This document shows positions 31,640 to 38,759 of a stretch of 64,000 bases of DNA, in pieces (position 1 is the stretch's first letter; the number at the start of each line of letters is the position of its first letter). Source of the stretch: AC-32 sp963716865 (GTDB taxonomy: Bacteria; Actinomycetota; Thermoleophilia; Gaiellales; Gaiellaceae); contig CAVQUF010000003.1 of the NCBI GenBank assembly GCA_963716865.1, positions 434,001 to 498,000 on the forward strand. Reading direction: 5' to 3'. The notes beneath the pieces are model-generated. The model was not told where the DNA came from and ran no database searches. It saw nothing but the letters and a program-made list of their open reading frames with translations. Both the position numbers and the translations under genes were made by a program.

Positions 31640-32488
31640 TCAGTTCGTCGCGCGGACGGCGTCTTCGTAGACGTGGTCGCGGGTGAAGCGCTCGAGCTCA
31701 TCGCTCAGAAGATCGGCCGGATCGGGCGGATCTCCAGGGGGAAACGGCGTCGGCTTGCCGTCCACGTCGACGCCGACGAGCCGGTCGGAGGCCTCGTGCT
31801 CGAGCTCGACCGCCCGCCCGAGCCGCGAGCGCAGCCAGCCCGCGAGGAGGTGCGCCTGCGCCTCGGTCCCGGTCACCTTGATCCGGCCCACGTCCGCGAT
31901 TCCGGGCCAGAGCGAGGCCAGCTGCCCCCGCCAGCGGCTCGTCCGCGCCCAGGCGATGTCGGAGACCGTGGCGCGGTCGAAGACCTCCGCAAGGCGGGCG
32001 TACGGCGCCGGCAGCTCCGGCCACTCGGTGCTGTCGACGATCACGCGGTCCACGGTCTCGACGAGCTGCTCGAACGGCCGCTCGCCGAACGGGGGCAGGC
32101 CGCGCCAGCGCAGGAAGACAGGCAGGTCGGGGAGCAGCAGCGGCGCGACCACGCTCGCAGGCGCCTGGGACCGCTTTCCGCAGAGGCGCAGGCGGATCGT
32201 CTCGGTGCAGACCTCCCGGCCGCCGCCCGCGGGAAAACCGTAGACCTCCACGCTCGCCTCGAGCCCTTCCGCGACCTCCGGCCTCGGCAAGAGCACGATC
32301 GTCCGCGAGGGGTGGCGTTCGGCAAGCCCTGCGAGCACGTCCTCGGCCATCTCGACCCAGGCCTCGGGCACCCACGCGATGTGCGTCATCACGCTCGTGC
32401 GCTGGAACGGCTCGCCGGTCTCGGGGTCGACGCGAAGCGAGCCGAGCTCGCGCTCGATCTCGGCGATCGACGCTAGTGCCGTCGCCAC
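31640..32488 (-). CDS. opcA: Glucose-6-phosphate dehydrogenase assembly protein OpcA
   Basis: 282 residues from GTG 32488, which overlaps the zwf stop. Typical OpcA pattern: SVMTHIAWVPEAW, then RPSRTIVLLP-like RHPSRTIVLLPRPE, CTETIRLRLCGK, APLLLPDLPVFLRWRGLPPF, RVIVDSTEWP, and WARTSRWRGQLASLW. In cyanobacteria and actinobacteria OpcA acts as an allosteric activator or redox-linked assembly factor of Zwf. The adjoining gene is zwf, as expected. Two cysteines (CTET and LRLCGK) could serve redox control, though this is not shown. Confidence 0.93.
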   Translation of the reverse strand: MATALASIAEIERELGSLRVDPETGEPFQRTSVMTHIAWVPEAWVEMAEDVLAGLAERHPSRTIVLLPRPEVAEGLEASVEVYGFPAGGGREVCTETIRLRLCGKRSQAPASVVAPLLLPDLPVFLRWRGLPPFGERPFEQLVETVDRVIVDSTEWPELPAPYARLAEVFDRATVSDIAWARTSRWRGQLASLWPGIADVGRIKVTGTEAQAHLLAGWLRSRLGRAVELEHEASDRLVGVDVDGKPTPFPPGDPPDPADLLSDELERFTRDHVYEDAVRATN

Positions 32489-33984
32489 GAGCGTCCGTCC
32501 CGGCTCATGAGCTCCTCGGCGGCTTCCGGCCCCCACGCTCCCGCCTCGTAGTTCGGGAACATCGGCCGGTCGCGATGCCACGCCTCGACGATCGCGTCCA
32601 CCAACGACCACTGCTCCTCGACCTCGTCGGCCCGTGTGAAGAGCGTCGCGTCTCCCAGCAGGCAGTCGAGGATCAGCCGCTCATAGGCTTCCGGGATGCC
32701 GGTCCGGAACGCGCCGCCGTAGAGGAAGTCCATGTGCACGGTGCGGAGCTTCAGACCCTGCCCGGGCACCTTGGCCGCGAACTCGAGCGAGACGCCCTCG
32801 TCCGGCTGGATGTGGATCACGAGGACGTTGGGGCGCAGCTCCTCGTCGGCGTCGTCCTCGAACGGCGGGTGGGGCGCGCGCTTGAACTCGATCGCGATGG
32901 TCGTCTCCTGCCGCGCGAGCCGCTTGCCCGCCCGGACGTAGAACGGCGTGCCGGCCCAGCGCCAGTTGTCGACCCGGAGCCTGGCCGCGACAAACGTCTC
33001 CGTCATGGAGTCACCCGCCACGCCCGGCTCTTCGCGGTATGCGGGCACCTCGTCTCCTTCGATGAACCCGGCGCCGTACTGGCCGCGGACGACGTGCTCG
33101 GGCCCTGGCGCGTGCATCGCCTTCAGCACCTTCACCTTCTCGTTCCGGACCGACTCGGCGCCGAAGTCGATCGGCGGCTCCATCGCGGTCAGCGCGACGA
33201 GCTGCAGCAGGTGGTTCTGGAAGACGTCGCGGATCGCACCCGCCCGCTCGTAGAACTCGGCGCGGCTCTCGATCCCCAACGACTCCGCAACCGTGATCTG
33301 GACGTGGTCGACGAACTGGCGGTTCCAGATCGGCTCGAAGATGCCGTTCGCGAACCGCAGCGCGAGCAGGTTCTGGACCGTCTCCTTGCCGAGATAGTGG
33401 TCGATCCGGAAGACCTCGTCTTCCTCGAAGTACTTCTGCAGCTCCGAGTTCAGCTCGCACGCGGACGCCAGATCACGGCCGAACGGCTTCTCCGCGATCA
33501 GCCGGACCCAGCCCTTCCTCGATCGGTGCGTGCCGATCCGGCGCGCGAGAGTCAGGACGACGTCGGGTGGGACCGCGAGGTAGTAGACGCGGTTTCCTGC
33601 CGTTCCGCGCTGCTCGTCGAGTTCGCCCAGCACCGCGGTGACTCGCTCGTCCTCGTCCTCGTCCTCGAAGTCGGTCGCGAGGTAGCGCATCCCCTGCGCG
33701 AGCGCGTCCCAGATGTCGTCCCGTAGCTTGTCGCGGCCGAACTCCTGGACTGCCGCTTTCATCCGCGCGCGGAACTCGTCGTCGCTCAGCTCGCTCCGCG
33801 CGACCCCGACGATCCCGAACTGCTCGGGCAACAGGCCCCGGAACGCGAGCGAGTAGAGCGCGGGGAAGAGCTTGCGGCGTGTGAGGTCGCCCGAGGCCCC
33901 GAAGATCACGAGCGCGCACGGGTCAGGCGTTCGCCGCAGCTGGAGCCCTTCGAGCAGCGGGTTCTCCTGCTCGGCGAGGGCCAT
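32473..33984 (-). CDS. zwf: Glucose-6-phosphate 1-dehydrogenase
   Basis: 503 residues from ATG 33984, whose first base is shared with the gnd stop (TGATG); the longer open frame upstream is antiphase to gnd and rejected. NADP-binding motif VIFGASGDLTRRKLFPALYS, substrate motif RIDHYLGKETVQNLLALRFA with the catalytic His region, and EKPFGRDLASA. It oxidises glucose 6-phosphate to 6-phosphoglucono-lactone, the first step of the oxidative pentose phosphate route. It lies between gnd and opcA in a tight operon. Confidence 0.97.
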   Translation of the reverse strand: MALAEQENPLLEGLQLRRTPDPCALVIFGASGDLTRRKLFPALYSLAFRGLLPEQFGIVGVARSELSDDEFRARMKAAVQEFGRDKLRDDIWDALAQGMRYLATDFEDEDEDERVTAVLGELDEQRGTAGNRVYYLAVPPDVVLTLARRIGTHRSRKGWVRLIAEKPFGRDLASACELNSELQKYFEEDEVFRIDHYLGKETVQNLLALRFANGIFEPIWNRQFVDHVQITVAESLGIESRAEFYERAGAIRDVFQNHLLQLVALTAMEPPIDFGAESVRNEKVKVLKAMHAPGPEHVVRGQYGAGFIEGDEVPAYREEPGVAGDSMTETFVAARLRVDNWRWAGTPFYVRAGKRLARQETTIAIEFKRAPHPPFEDDADEELRPNVLVIHIQPDEGVSLEFAAKVPGQGLKLRTVHMDFLYGGAFRTGIPEAYERLILDCLLGDATLFTRADEVEEQWSLVDAIVEAWHRDRPMFPNYEAGAWGPEAAEELMSRDGRSWRRH

Positions 33985-34859
33985 CAGCTTCCGGCCGGCT
34001 TGACGGCGTGGCCGCCGAACTGGTTCCGGAGCGCAGCGGCGACCTTCGCCGAGAACGACTCGTCCTGCCGCGAGGCGAAGCGGGCATAGAGGGCCGCACT
34101 GATCGCCGGAGCCGGGACGCTCTCGTTGATCGCCTCGAAGACGGTCCAGCGGCCTTCGCCCGAGTCGTCCACGTAGCCCTCGATCTTCTCGAGGTCGCGC
34201 CCTTCCTCCTCGAACGCGGAGTAGAGAAGCTCGAGCAGCCAGCTGCGAACGACTGAGCCGTAGCGCCAGATCCCTGCGATCTCGTGCAGGTCGAGGTCGA
34301 ACTCGGACGCGTGCATGACCTCGAAGCCCTCGCCGTACGCCTGCATGAGTCCGTACTCGATCCCGTTGTGCACCATCTTCACGAAGTGGCCCGCTCCGGA
34401 CGGGCCAACGTGCGCGTAGCCGTCCTCGGGAGCCAGCGAGCGGAACACCGGCTCCAGCCGGCTCACCGGCTCGTCCTCGCCGCCGACCATCAGGCAGAAC
34501 CCCACGCGCAGCCCCCAGATCCCACCCGAGACGCCGGCGTCGACGAAGTGGAGGTCGTGCTTTGCGGCGTCGGCGTAACGGCGTTGCGAGTCGCGGAAGT
34601 TCGAGTTGCCGCCGTCGACGATCGCGTCGCCCGCCTCGAGGATCCCGAGCAGCTCCTGGAACGCGTCCTCGGTGATCTTGCCCGCGGGAATCATCAGCCA
34701 GACCGCGCGGGGCGCGTCGAGCTGCGAGGCGAGCTCCTTCAGGGAGCCCGCGGTCGACTCGACGTTCGGGTCGAACGTCTTCACCTCGTGCCCGTCCCGT
34801 CCCAGCCGCTCCGTCATTCCTGCGCCCATCCGTCCCAGTCCGACCATTCCCAGTTGCAT
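33984..34859 (-). CDS. gnd: 6-phosphogluconate dehydrogenase, decarboxylating (short, Gnd/YqeC type)
   Basis: 291 residues from ATG 34859 with GAAAGGAA upstream. The Rossmann motif MQLGMVGLGRMGAGM is followed by the family signatures IVDGGNSNFRDSQRR, FVDAGVSGGIWGL and GHFVKMVHNGIEYGLMQAYG (catalytic Lys and Asn). At about 290 residues it belongs to the short class, often NAD-preferring, rather than the 470-residue class. It makes ribulose 5-phosphate, carbon dioxide and reduced cofactor. A structured 110-base element separates it from pgi. Confidence 0.95.
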   Translation of the reverse strand: MQLGMVGLGRMGAGMTERLGRDGHEVKTFDPNVESTAGSLKELASQLDAPRAVWLMIPAGKITEDAFQELLGILEAGDAIVDGGNSNFRDSQRRYADAAKHDLHFVDAGVSGGIWGLRVGFCLMVGGEDEPVSRLEPVFRSLAPEDGYAHVGPSGAGHFVKMVHNGIEYGLMQAYGEGFEVMHASEFDLDLHEIAGIWRYGSVVRSWLLELLYSAFEEEGRDLEKIEGYVDDSGEGRWTVFEAINESVPAPAISAALYARFASRQDESFSAKVAAALRNQFGGHAVKPAGS

Positions 34860-34887
34860 CAGTGTTCCTTTCGTTGGTTGCGGTGAT

Positions 34888-34998
34888 GCTCTGGCGAGCG
34901 AAAACCAAGCCGGGCAAGGACGCAGGGAGCGCTCGTACCTGTTGAGGTACGGGCGCGACCGAGGACGCCGCACGGCGCCGGTTTGCAGCCGCCAGAGC
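34888..34998 (-). ncRNA. Structured non-coding element between pgi and gnd
   Basis: GCTCTGGCG (34888-34896) pairs perfectly with CGCCAGAGC (34990-34998). Just inside, AAACC (34902-34906) pairs with GGTTT (34980-34984). Two hairpins stand within: CGTACCT-GTTG-AGGTACG (34934-34951) and a GC-rich one at about 34964-34979. Together they form a closed multi-branch fold in the gnd leader. It may be a regulatory RNA, an mRNA processing site or a mobile repeat; I recognise no known family. Confidence 0.5.
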
Positions 34999-35022
34999 GC
35001 GCCGCAGCCGGCGAGAGGGACA

Positions 35023-36393
35023 CTAAAGATCCTCCAATCTGACTCGCACGATTCTGCGTCCCCGCTCCTCGAGCGAGGCGAAGTCGCCGGCGGCCTGCGC
35101 ACGGATCAGCCGCCGGAAGCCGAATTTTCTCCCCGGGATCGCGATCTCGTCGCCGGGGTCGTCCACGACCTGGACGAACAGGCCGGTGTTCGGGCCTCCC
35201 TTGTGGAGCTGTCCGGTCGAGTGCAGGTACCGCGGGCCGAGGCCGTGCGTGACCACGCAGCCGGTCTCGCGGCGGGCGCGCTCGATCAACGGCTGCAGCT
35301 CCGCCTCCCGCGTCGGGTCGACAAACGCCTGGATCGCGACGTAGTCGCCCGGGCACGCCTCGGCGAACAGCTCGTCCAGGTCGCCGCTCGGCTCGACGTC
35401 CGGATCGCCTCCGGCCGCCAGCACCTCGTTGGTCTTGTCCTTCGCGGCCTGCACGTTCGGCTGGTCGAACGGGTTGATCCCCAGGATCGAGCCGACGACC
35501 GCGGTCGCGAACTCCCAGCGGAAGAACTCCTGGCCGAGCTCGTACGGGGCCGGAAGCCTGACCTCGGGCGCCTGCCGGTCGGCGCCGTCCCGCGACTCCC
35601 CCGGGGCGGGAACGAGGCCCTTGCCCTCCTTCCCGGTCGACTCGGCGAGCAGCTGCTCGGCCCAGAGGCCGAAGTCGCCGGCGTTCGGGTTGATCGTGAC
35701 CTTGTCGCGCCCCTCCTGCCAGCCGGCACCGAGGTCGAGCCCGAGCTCGAGGCCCGGGTTGCCCTCGGCGACGCGGCAGGCCTCTGCCATCTCCTCCACC
35801 CTCTCGAGCAGGCGCACCAGGTCGATCCCCATCAGCGCGGCGGGCACGACGCCGAACACCGAGAGCGCCGAGTAGCGCCCGCCGATCGTCGGCTCGCCGT
35901 CGAACACGCGGAGGAACCCGCGCTCCTTCGCCAGCGCCGAGAGCTCGGACCCGGGGTCGGTGATCGCGGCGAAGAACTCGCCGCGCTTTCCGGCCTTCTT
36001 CCAGAAGTAGTCGAGGTGGGAGCGGGTCTCGAGCGTCGTGCCCGACTTCGAGGAAACGACGAACAGCGTGGCGTCAAGGTCGAGCGTCTCCGTCGCGTGA
36101 CGGATCATCGCCGGGTGGGTGGTGTCGAGCACGTGGAAACCGCCCGCCTCGAACGTCTTCTTCAGAACGTGCGGCGCGAGGCTGGAGCCGCCCATCCCGA
36201 GCAGGACGAACGTGTCGATCACTCCGGGAGCGGCGACGTCCTCGGCAAATCGCTGCAGCTCCCCTATTCGACTCCGCATCCGCATCGGCTCGTCGAGCCA
36301 GCCGAGCCACTTCGCCTCGTGGGCGCCGGTCCAGAGCGTCGCGTCGCGGGCCCAGATCCGCTCGACCATCTCGGCGGGAGCGACAGCCGTCAA
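35023..36393 (-). CDS. pgi: Glucose-6-phosphate isomerase
   Basis: 456 residues from TTG 36393 in a TTGA overlap with the hydrolase stop; ATG 36369 is an alternative. Sugar isomerase signatures: VLLGMGGSSLAPHVLKKTFE, LFVVSSKSGTTLETRSHLDY, FFAAITDPGSELSALAKERG, and near the C-terminus GLGPRYLHSTGQLHKGGPNT, containing the catalytic His and Lys region. It interconverts glucose 6-phosphate and fructose 6-phosphate, feeding or draining the pentose phosphate operon in which it lies. The related bifunctional transaldolase/isomerase fusions of other bacteria are here two separate, linked genes. Confidence 0.93.
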   Translation of the reverse strand: MTAVAPAEMVERIWARDATLWTGAHEAKWLGWLDEPMRMRSRIGELQRFAEDVAAPGVIDTFVLLGMGGSSLAPHVLKKTFEAGGFHVLDTTHPAMIRHATETLDLDATLFVVSSKSGTTLETRSHLDYFWKKAGKRGEFFAAITDPGSELSALAKERGFLRVFDGEPTIGGRYSALSVFGVVPAALMGIDLVRLLERVEEMAEACRVAEGNPGLELGLDLGAGWQEGRDKVTINPNAGDFGLWAEQLLAESTGKEGKGLVPAPGESRDGADRQAPEVRLPAPYELGQEFFRWEFATAVVGSILGINPFDQPNVQAAKDKTNEVLAAGGDPDVEPSGDLDELFAEACPGDYVAIQAFVDPTREAELQPLIERARRETGCVVTHGLGPRYLHSTGQLHKGGPNTGLFVQVVDDPGDEIAIPGRKFGFRRLIRAQAAGDFASLEERGRRIVRVRLEDL

Positions 36394-37172
36394 GGCACCG
36401 CCCCGATCCAGTCGAGCACGAGCCGATCGAACTCGGCCGGGTGCTCCAAGCTCGGAACGTGGGCGGCAGCTCGGATCGTCGCGCGGCGCGAGCCGGGAAT
36501 CTCGGCAATCAGGCGGTCGGCGATCGCGTGCATGTCCGGGACATCCTGCTCCCCCACGACTACGAGCGTCGGCGCGGCGATCTCGCCGAGCCGCTCGCCC
36601 ACATCCGGGACCAGGAGCTGCTCCTCGGCGGTCTCCTCGAACGGGAGCTGAAGCTCGAGCGCGCGGCGCTGCATCTCCGCGACCCGCTCGCGAACGCCAG
36701 GGTCGACGTCCTCCGGCCGCCGGTGCGGCCCGTCCACCCAGGTGCGGAGGTTGACCTCGACCGCCCTGTCGAGATCGCCCGCCTCCAGGGCCTCGGCCTC
36801 CTCGTCCCAGGCCTTCCCCATCTCGTCCGCCCAGTCGTGCCCGGGCAGGCCCGGCGCGATGAGGACGAGCGCCGTAACGAGCTCCGGGCGCGCGAGAGCC
36901 GCCTCCAGCACGACGCGACCTCCGAGCGAACCGCCAACGAGGGCGGCGCGCTCGAAGTCGTGGTCGTCGAGGACGCCGAGGAGGTCCTGCGCGTGCGAGT
37001 AGCGGCCGGCCTCGAGCGGCGAGCGGCCGAACCCCCGCAGGTCGTAGCGCAGGACGCGGTGGCCGCGCGTGAACGTCTCCCACTGCGGGTCCCACATGCG
37101 GCTGTCGCAGATGCCCTCGTGCACGAGGGCGATAGCCGGCCCCTCGCCGGCGACCTCTGTGTAGAGCTCCAC
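36390..37172 (-). CDS. Alpha/beta hydrolase embedded in the pentose phosphate operon
   Basis: 260 residues from GTG 37172, eight bases after tal ends; overlaps pgi by four bases. Alpha/beta-hydrolase features: VHEGICDSRMWDPQ (oxyanion region), RVLRYDLRGFGRSP, nucleophile Ser in AALVGGSLGGRVVLEAALAR, Asp in LVVVGEQDVPDMH, and His in AAAHVPSLEHPAEF. The layout is like enol-lactonases (PcaD-like) and esterases. The oxidative pathway needs a 6-phosphogluconolactonase, and no Pgl-type gene is visible in this operon. Lactone hydrolysis is therefore an attractive but unproved role. A general esterase or repair enzyme is the alternative. Confidence 0.85.
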   Translation of the reverse strand: MELYTEVAGEGPAIALVHEGICDSRMWDPQWETFTRGHRVLRYDLRGFGRSPLEAGRYSHAQDLLGVLDDHDFERAALVGGSLGGRVVLEAALARPELVTALVLIAPGLPGHDWADEMGKAWDEEAEALEAGDLDRAVEVNLRTWVDGPHRRPEDVDPGVRERVAEMQRRALELQLPFEETAEEQLLVPDVGERLGEIAAPTLVVVGEQDVPDMHAIADRLIAEIPGSRRATIRAAAHVPSLEHPAEFDRLVLDWIGAVP

Positions 37173-37180
37173 GCCCGAGA

Positions 37181-38287
37181 TCAGGCCGAGACGAGCTCGC
37201 CGCGCTTGGCGCGGACGCCCTCGAGCAGCTCGGCGAACGAGTCGGCGAACTTCTGCACGCCCTCGCGCTCGAGCACCGCGACCACGTCGTCGTAGTCGAC
37301 CCCCGCCTCGGCAAGCCGCTCGAAGACCCGCCGCGCCTCGTCCAGGTCGCGATCGAGGGTGAGCGCCACCTCGCCGTGGTCCTGGAATGCGCGAATCGTC
37401 TCCTCCGGCATCGTGTTCACGGTCTCCGGACCGATCAGCTCCTCGACGTACAGAACGTCCCGGTAAGCCGGGTTCTTCGTCGAGGTCGAGGCCCAGAGGC
37501 ACCGTTGCGTGCCCGCACCATTGGCTCGGAGCGGTTCCCAGCGGTTGCCGGAGAAGAGCTCCTGGTAGCGCTCGTAGGCGAGCTTCGCGTTCGCAACCGC
37601 AAGCTCTCCCTGGAGCTCGGCGGGAGCGCCCGCCTCCTCGAGCCGGCGGTCGGCTTCGGTGTCCACACGCGAGACGAAGAAGCTCGCGACCGATGCGACG
37701 CGCGAGGGGTCGCCGCCGCTCTCCACGAGGCGCTCGAGCCCGCGCAGGTAGGCCTCGACGACCTCCGCGTAGCGTGCGAGCGAGAAGATCAACGTCACGT
37801 TGATGTTGCGCCCGCGGGCGATCATCTCCTCGATCGCGGCCAGGCCGGGCTCGGTCGCCGGGATCTTGACGAAGCAGTTCGGCCGGTCCACCAACTCGTG
37901 CAGCCGCTGCGCCTCGGCAATCGTCGCCTCCGTCTCGTACGCGAAGTTCGGGTCGACCTCGATCGAGACGTAGCCGTCCCGGCTCCCGTCGTCTTCCCAG
38001 ATCGGGCGCAGCATGTCGCACGCGTCCTGGACGTCCTCCACGGCGAGACGGAGGAAGACCTCCTTCGGATCGTCCTCCTCGGCCAGTACCTCGCGGAGCT
38101 GGTCGTCGTAGGCGTCGCCTTCCGAGATTGCCTTCTGGAAGATCGTCGGGTTCGAGGTCATGCCGACGACCGCATCCTCGGCGATCAGCCGGGCGAGCTC
38201 GCCGCCGTGGACGAGCCGGCGCGAGAGGTAGTCGATCCAGACGCTCTGCCCGAGCTTCGAGAGCTGCTGCAGACGCGATTCAGCCAT
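37181..38287 (-). CDS. tal: Transaldolase
   Basis: 368 residues from ATG 38287, overlapping rpiB by eight bases. Active-site features: AVVGMTSNPTIFQKAISEG, YVSIEVDP, and FVKIPATEPG with Schiff-base K141; then INVTLIFSLARYAEVVEAYL, and near the end of the barrel WASTSTKNPAYRDVLYVEEL. Its length fits the actinobacterial transaldolase class. It transfers dihydroxyacetone units between sedoheptulose 7-phosphate and glyceraldehyde 3-phosphate. It is the second gene of the operon beginning with rpiB. Confidence 0.96.
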   Translation of the reverse strand: MAESRLQQLSKLGQSVWIDYLSRRLVHGGELARLIAEDAVVGMTSNPTIFQKAISEGDAYDDQLREVLAEEDDPKEVFLRLAVEDVQDACDMLRPIWEDDGSRDGYVSIEVDPNFAYETEATIAEAQRLHELVDRPNCFVKIPATEPGLAAIEEMIARGRNINVTLIFSLARYAEVVEAYLRGLERLVESGGDPSRVASVASFFVSRVDTEADRRLEEAGAPAELQGELAVANAKLAYERYQELFSGNRWEPLRANGAGTQRCLWASTSTKNPAYRDVLYVEELIGPETVNTMPEETIRAFQDHGEVALTLDRDLDEARRVFERLAEAGVDYDDVVAVLEREGVQKFADSFAELLEGVRAKRGELVSA

Positions 38288-38738
38288 ACGTCTTCTCTCC
38301 TTCCATCTCCTCGATCTTCTCGAGCCTCCGCACGTAGCGCTCGGCGCCGTCGAAACGCGCGGCCAGGAATGCCCGCACGAGCTCGGCCGCAAGCTCGGCG
38401 CCGATGACCTCGGAGCCGAGGCAGAGCACGTTCATGTCGTCGTGCTCGACGCCCTGGTGCGCGGAGTACGTGTCGTGGCAGACGGCCGCTCGTATCCCCG
38501 CGATCTTGTTCGCCGCAACCGAGGCGCCGACGCCCGAGCCGCAGACGAGCACCGCGCGCTCGGCGTCACCGCTCCGCACCGCGTCACCGACCTCCCGCGC
38601 CTTGTCCGGATAGTCGATCCGGGGCTCGGGAACGTCCGTGCCGAGATCGATCGGCTCATGACCCGACGCCGCCAGCTCGGCGAAAATTCGCTCGCGTAGC
38701 TTGACGCCGCGGTGGTCGAAGGCAACCGCGACCTTCAT
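38280..38738 (-). CDS. rpiB: Ribose-5-phosphate isomerase B
   Basis: 152 residues from ATG 38738. RpiB/LacAB motifs: VAVAFDHRGVKLRERI with the sugar-binding Asp/His, and AVLVCGSGVGASVAANKIAG with C66 as the likely catalytic base, then AVCHDTYSAHQGVEHDDMNV. It interconverts ribose and ribulose 5-phosphate; allose 6-phosphate is an occasional second substrate. First gene of the operon, 21 bases from the divergent transketolase start, so both must share a compact promoter region. Confidence 0.95.
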   Translation of the reverse strand: MKVAVAFDHRGVKLRERIFAELAASGHEPIDLGTDVPEPRIDYPDKAREVGDAVRSGDAERAVLVCGSGVGASVAANKIAGIRAAVCHDTYSAHQGVEHDDMNVLCLGSEVIGAELAAELVRAFLAARFDGAERYVRRLEKIEEMEGEKTYG

Positions 38739-38759
38739 CAGGACCGTTACGTTACCCGC

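Noticed and set aside
33985..34917. 310-residue upstream extension of zwf
   Set aside because: It lies out of frame over gnd and is Arg/Gly-rich with no motif; ATG 33984, coupled to the gnd stop, is the real start.
34860..35102. N-terminal extension of gnd through the structured gap
   Set aside because: The Rossmann motif begins immediately at ATG 34859, as in family members; the extension is only the non-coding element read in frame.
36394..37314. 300-residue upstream extension of pgi
   Set aside because: It is a different frame of the alpha/beta hydrolase gene. The TTGA overlap at 36390-36393 explains the true start.
32473..38738. Fused bifunctional transaldolase/glucose-6-phosphate isomerase
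   Set aside because: Such fusions exist, but here tal and pgi each have their own stop and start, with the hydrolase gene between them.
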